Source: CAZYFH01 sp965249175 (GTDB taxonomy: Bacteria > Acidobacteriota > Vicinamibacteria > Vicinamibacterales > UBA8438). From it: a stretch of 64,000 nt of DNA. The position numbers were made by a program, and so were the translations under genes. Below the pieces are notes generated by a model, which made no database searches, was not told where the DNA came from, and saw nothing but the letters and a program-made list of their open reading frames with translations. The stretch lies in NCBI GenBank assembly GCA_965249175.1, contig OZ252227.1, positions 3,906,001 through 3,970,000 of the forward strand. The letters are read 5' to 3'. This document shows positions 62,053-64,000 of this stretch, one piece after another (position 1 is the first letter of the stretch; each line of letters begins with the position of its first letter).

Positions 62053-62946
62053 CTAGCCCTTCAGTCCCAGTTCGGTCAGCATCCGCTCGTTCTCCCGCCA
62101 GCCAGGTCTGACGCGCACGTGGAGGTCCAAGAAGATCCGCGTCCCGAAGAAACGCTCGAGATCCGCTCGCGCGTCGCTGCCAATCCGCTTGACGAGCGCG
62201 CCGCCGCGGCCGATCACGATGCGTTTCTGCGACGCCCGGTCCACCACGATGGAGCAGTAGAGGTGCATGAGGCCGTCGGTGCCAGGCTCCTCGAAGCGAT
62301 CGACAACGACGGCGCTCGCGAACGGTAGCTCCGCACGCGTCTGCTGCAGGACCTTTTCCCGCACGGTCTCCGCTACGAGCACGCGCTCAGGCTGGTCGGT
62401 GAGATAGTCGCTCGGGTAGAGCGGATTTCCCTCGGGTAGCTCGGCAAGAATGACCGCTTCGAGCTCGCGCACGCCGTCCCCGGTCAGCGCCGAGATGGGG
62501 ACGATCCCCGCGAACTCGCGTTGCCCCTGATACCAGTCGATCAGCGGGAGGAGGCGATGCTTGGCCATCTGATCGATCTTGTTGAGTGCAAGCACGACCG
62601 GCACCCGGGCTCGCTCGAGCAACCCAAGCACGAAGCGATCGCCGGCCCCGGTTCGCGTCGTCGCGTCGAGCACCGTCACGAGCACGTCCACTTCGGTCAT
62701 GGTCTCGACCGCCACGTCGACCATGCGCACGTTCATGCGATGGAGGGGGCGATGGATTCCCGGTGTGTCGACGAACACGATCTGGCCCGCGGTCGCACCG
62801 GCAATGTGCTTGACCCCGAGAATCCGGGTCCGGGTGGTCTGGGGCTTGTCGGAGACGATCGCGATCTTGGTGCCAATGAGCCGGTTGAGCAGCGTGGATT
62901 TACCGGCGTTCGGCCGACCGATGAGCGACGCGAACCCCGTTCGCAT
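62053..62946 (-). CDS. era: GTPase Era
   Basis: This 297-residue essential GTPase binds 16S rRNA late in 30S assembly. G1 is GRPNAGKSTLLNRLIG, the switch I region KPQTTRTRILGV, G3 VDTPGIHRP, and G4 LNKID. A C-terminal KH domain follows (VDRASQKRIVIGRGGALVKR, IGSDARADLERFFGTRIFLD). The GTPase core and KH domain are both full. The ATG at 62946 lies 19 bases after the hemolysin-family stop; the much longer upstream frame is the reverse-frame shadow of that gene. Together they match the common ybeX/corC-era gene order. Confidence 0.96.
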   Translation of the reverse strand: MRTGFASLIGRPNAGKSTLLNRLIGTKIAIVSDKPQTTRTRILGVKHIAGATAGQIVFVDTPGIHRPLHRMNVRMVDVAVETMTEVDVLVTVLDATTRTGAGDRFVLGLLERARVPVVLALNKIDQMAKHRLLPLIDWYQGQREFAGIVPISALTGDGVRELEAVILAELPEGNPLYPSDYLTDQPERVLVAETVREKVLQQTRAELPFASAVVVDRFEEPGTDGLMHLYCSIVVDRASQKRIVIGRGGALVKRIGSDARADLERFFGTRIFLDLHVRVRPGWRENERMLTELGLKG

Positions 62947-62965
62947 CACGAGCGATCGGGCACGC

Positions 62966-64000
62966 TCACGCCCGCGCCCCGTTCTCGAGGGCGGGACGTC
63001 GGCGCAGACGGACGCGGTGGACGCGTCGGCGCTCGGCCTCGAGCACTTCCACCCGCAGCTCGTCGAGCTCGAACGACTCGCCGACGCGTGGCACCCGACC
63101 GAGGCGCGACAGCAGGTATCCCGCCACGGTCTCGAATCCCTGCGGCTCGATGTCCACGCCGAGGCGCTTACCCACGTCGTCGACGCTGACGCGACCGTTG
63201 AACACGAAGCTGCCGGCCCCTTCGTCGATGATCGGCTCGGCCTCGACGTCGTACTCGTCGCGGATCTCACCGACGATCTCCTCCAGCAGGTCCTCGATCG
63301 TGACGAGCCCCGCCGTACCGCCATACTCGTCGTGCACGATCGCGCTCTGCACCCGTTCGCGCTGCAACTCCTTCAACAGCTCGGCGACGCGTTTCGTTTC
63401 AGGCACCGTGTGGGCCGGCCGCAGCAATCGCTCGACGATCTGGTCCGTACCTGACGCCGTCGTGAGTCCGACCAGATCCCGGACGAACACGAACCCGAGG
63501 ATGGTGTCGAGGCTGTCCCGGTAGACTGGCAGTCGCGAATACTGCTCCACGGCGAACACGTTGCGCAGCTCATCCAGTGTGACGGTTGCCTTGACGGCGA
63601 CGATGTCGGGACGCGGCGTCATGACCTCGCGGACCAGGGTGTCCCCGAACGCCAGGACCGACTGCAGCAACTCCCGCTCCGCCTGCTCCTCGAGCTGGGC
63701 GCGCTCCTCGACGTCCCCGGTCGCTGTCGCCGCGCCACCTGCGGCCCCGTCGCCGTTGTCATCGCCCGCGAGGTCGGATCGGTGCCGCAATCCGCGGAGG
63801 ATGCCAACCAGCGGCACCGACAGCGGCCGCAGGGCCCGCACCGCGACCTGGAACGACGGCAACAGCAGCTCGAGCACCCGCTCCGGATCCCGTCTGACCA
63901 ATAACAGGGGGATCAGCTGCCAACACACCACGACGAGCGTGACCAACGCCACGGCCACGAGACCCGCCGCGGCCAGTCCTCCGCCATCGGCGAGCCGCAC
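62966..64000 (-). CDS. Hemolysin/CorC family protein with CBS pair, N-terminus cut by window
   Basis: The visible 344 residues contain one membrane segment (GLAAAGLVAVALVTLVVVCW) and a linker. A CBS pair follows (VMTPRPDIVAVKATVTLDEL, YSRLPVYRDSLDTILGFVFV; SAIVHDEYGGTAGLVTIEDL). The CorC_HlyC transporter-associated domain (FVFNGRVSVDDVGKRLGVDI) closes the protein. It belongs to the hemolysin C/CNNM-like group implicated in divalent cation efflux or membrane integrity. A GTG occurs at the very edge, but the usual CNNM membrane domain has three or more helices, so the gene most likely begins beyond 64000. Confidence 0.85.
   Translation of the reverse strand: MRLADGGGLAAAGLVAVALVTLVVVCWQLIPLLLVRRDPERVLELLLPSFQVAVRALRPLSVPLVGILRGLRHRSDLAGDDNGDGAAGGAATATGDVEERAQLEEQAERELLQSVLAFGDTLVREVMTPRPDIVAVKATVTLDELRNVFAVEQYSRLPVYRDSLDTILGFVFVRDLVGLTTASGTDQIVERLLRPAHTVPETKRVAELLKELQRERVQSAIVHDEYGGTAGLVTIEDLLEEIVGEIRDEYDVEAEPIIDEGAGSFVFNGRVSVDDVGKRLGVDIEPQGFETVAGYLLSRLGRVPRVGESFELDELRVEVLEAERRRVHRVRLRRRPALENGARA

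Noticed and set aside
62947..63324. Upstream extension of era by 126 codons
   Set aside because: It is Ser/Arg-rich shadow sequence overlapping the hemolysin-family gene; Era starts at 62946 with the normal G1 region.

Overview
The window is about 64 kb of high-GC bacterial DNA, densely coded on both strands. It most resembles an Acidobacteriota genome of the Vicinamibacteria type. This placement is inferred from gene content: two VWA proteins of the acidobacterial VWFA-related type, a Ser/Thr kinase fused to TolB-like and TPR regions, S9 peptidases, PQQ-type propeller enzymes, and many secreted or outer-membrane proteins. No rRNA gene is present to confirm it.

Layout. 1-16 kb holds mixed housekeeping and envelope genes: a metallophosphoesterase cut by the window edge, a VWA protein with a decayed partial copy beside it, an S9 peptidase, hisC, a PilZ protein, an aminotransferase, a 2H phosphoesterase, a VKOR-like protein, an AIM24 protein and a cytochrome c. 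14.0-25.8 kb is one minus-strand block carrying a complete quinohemoprotein amine dehydrogenase (QHNDH) system. It contains the flavin monooxygenase QhpG, diheme alpha subunit QhpA, radical SAM enzyme QhpD, CTQ-bearing gamma subunit QhpC, beta-propeller subunit QhpB, ABC exporter QhpF and subtilisin-like protease QhpE. A catalytically dead HtrA-like PDZ protein and a ClC transporter follow. The gamma precursor keeps every known crosslink and cofactor residue at the known spacing.

25.8-33 kb is a decayed stretch: a MITE-like element, a glycosyltransferase pseudogene, a DASS transporter, a frameshifted kinase, tatA, a peroxiredoxin and an mscS remnant. The peroxiredoxin is the most unusual gene. 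Its peroxidatic cysteine codon is an in-frame UGA, followed at a suitable distance by a perfect 7-bp hairpin, which makes it a candidate selenoprotein. 33-47 kb holds hpt, a citrate-synthase-fold gene, tRNA-Val, uvrB, a second VWA gene, a DHH phosphoesterase, a patatin-like pseudoenzyme, a second MITE copy that supplies the greA stop codon, an rRNA methyltransferase and rarA. 46.8-64 kb holds propeller and quinoprotein enzymes and then a conserved minus-strand housekeeping block: hemolysin/CorC, era, mgtE, recO, glyQ, glyS, ppdK, mutL.

Together the genes suggest an aerobic or respiratory heterotroph that oxidises primary amines and other substrates in the periplasm with quinone cofactors. No CRISPR array, prophage or intact insertion sequence was seen. 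After annotation no gene-free stretch longer than about 300 bases remains.
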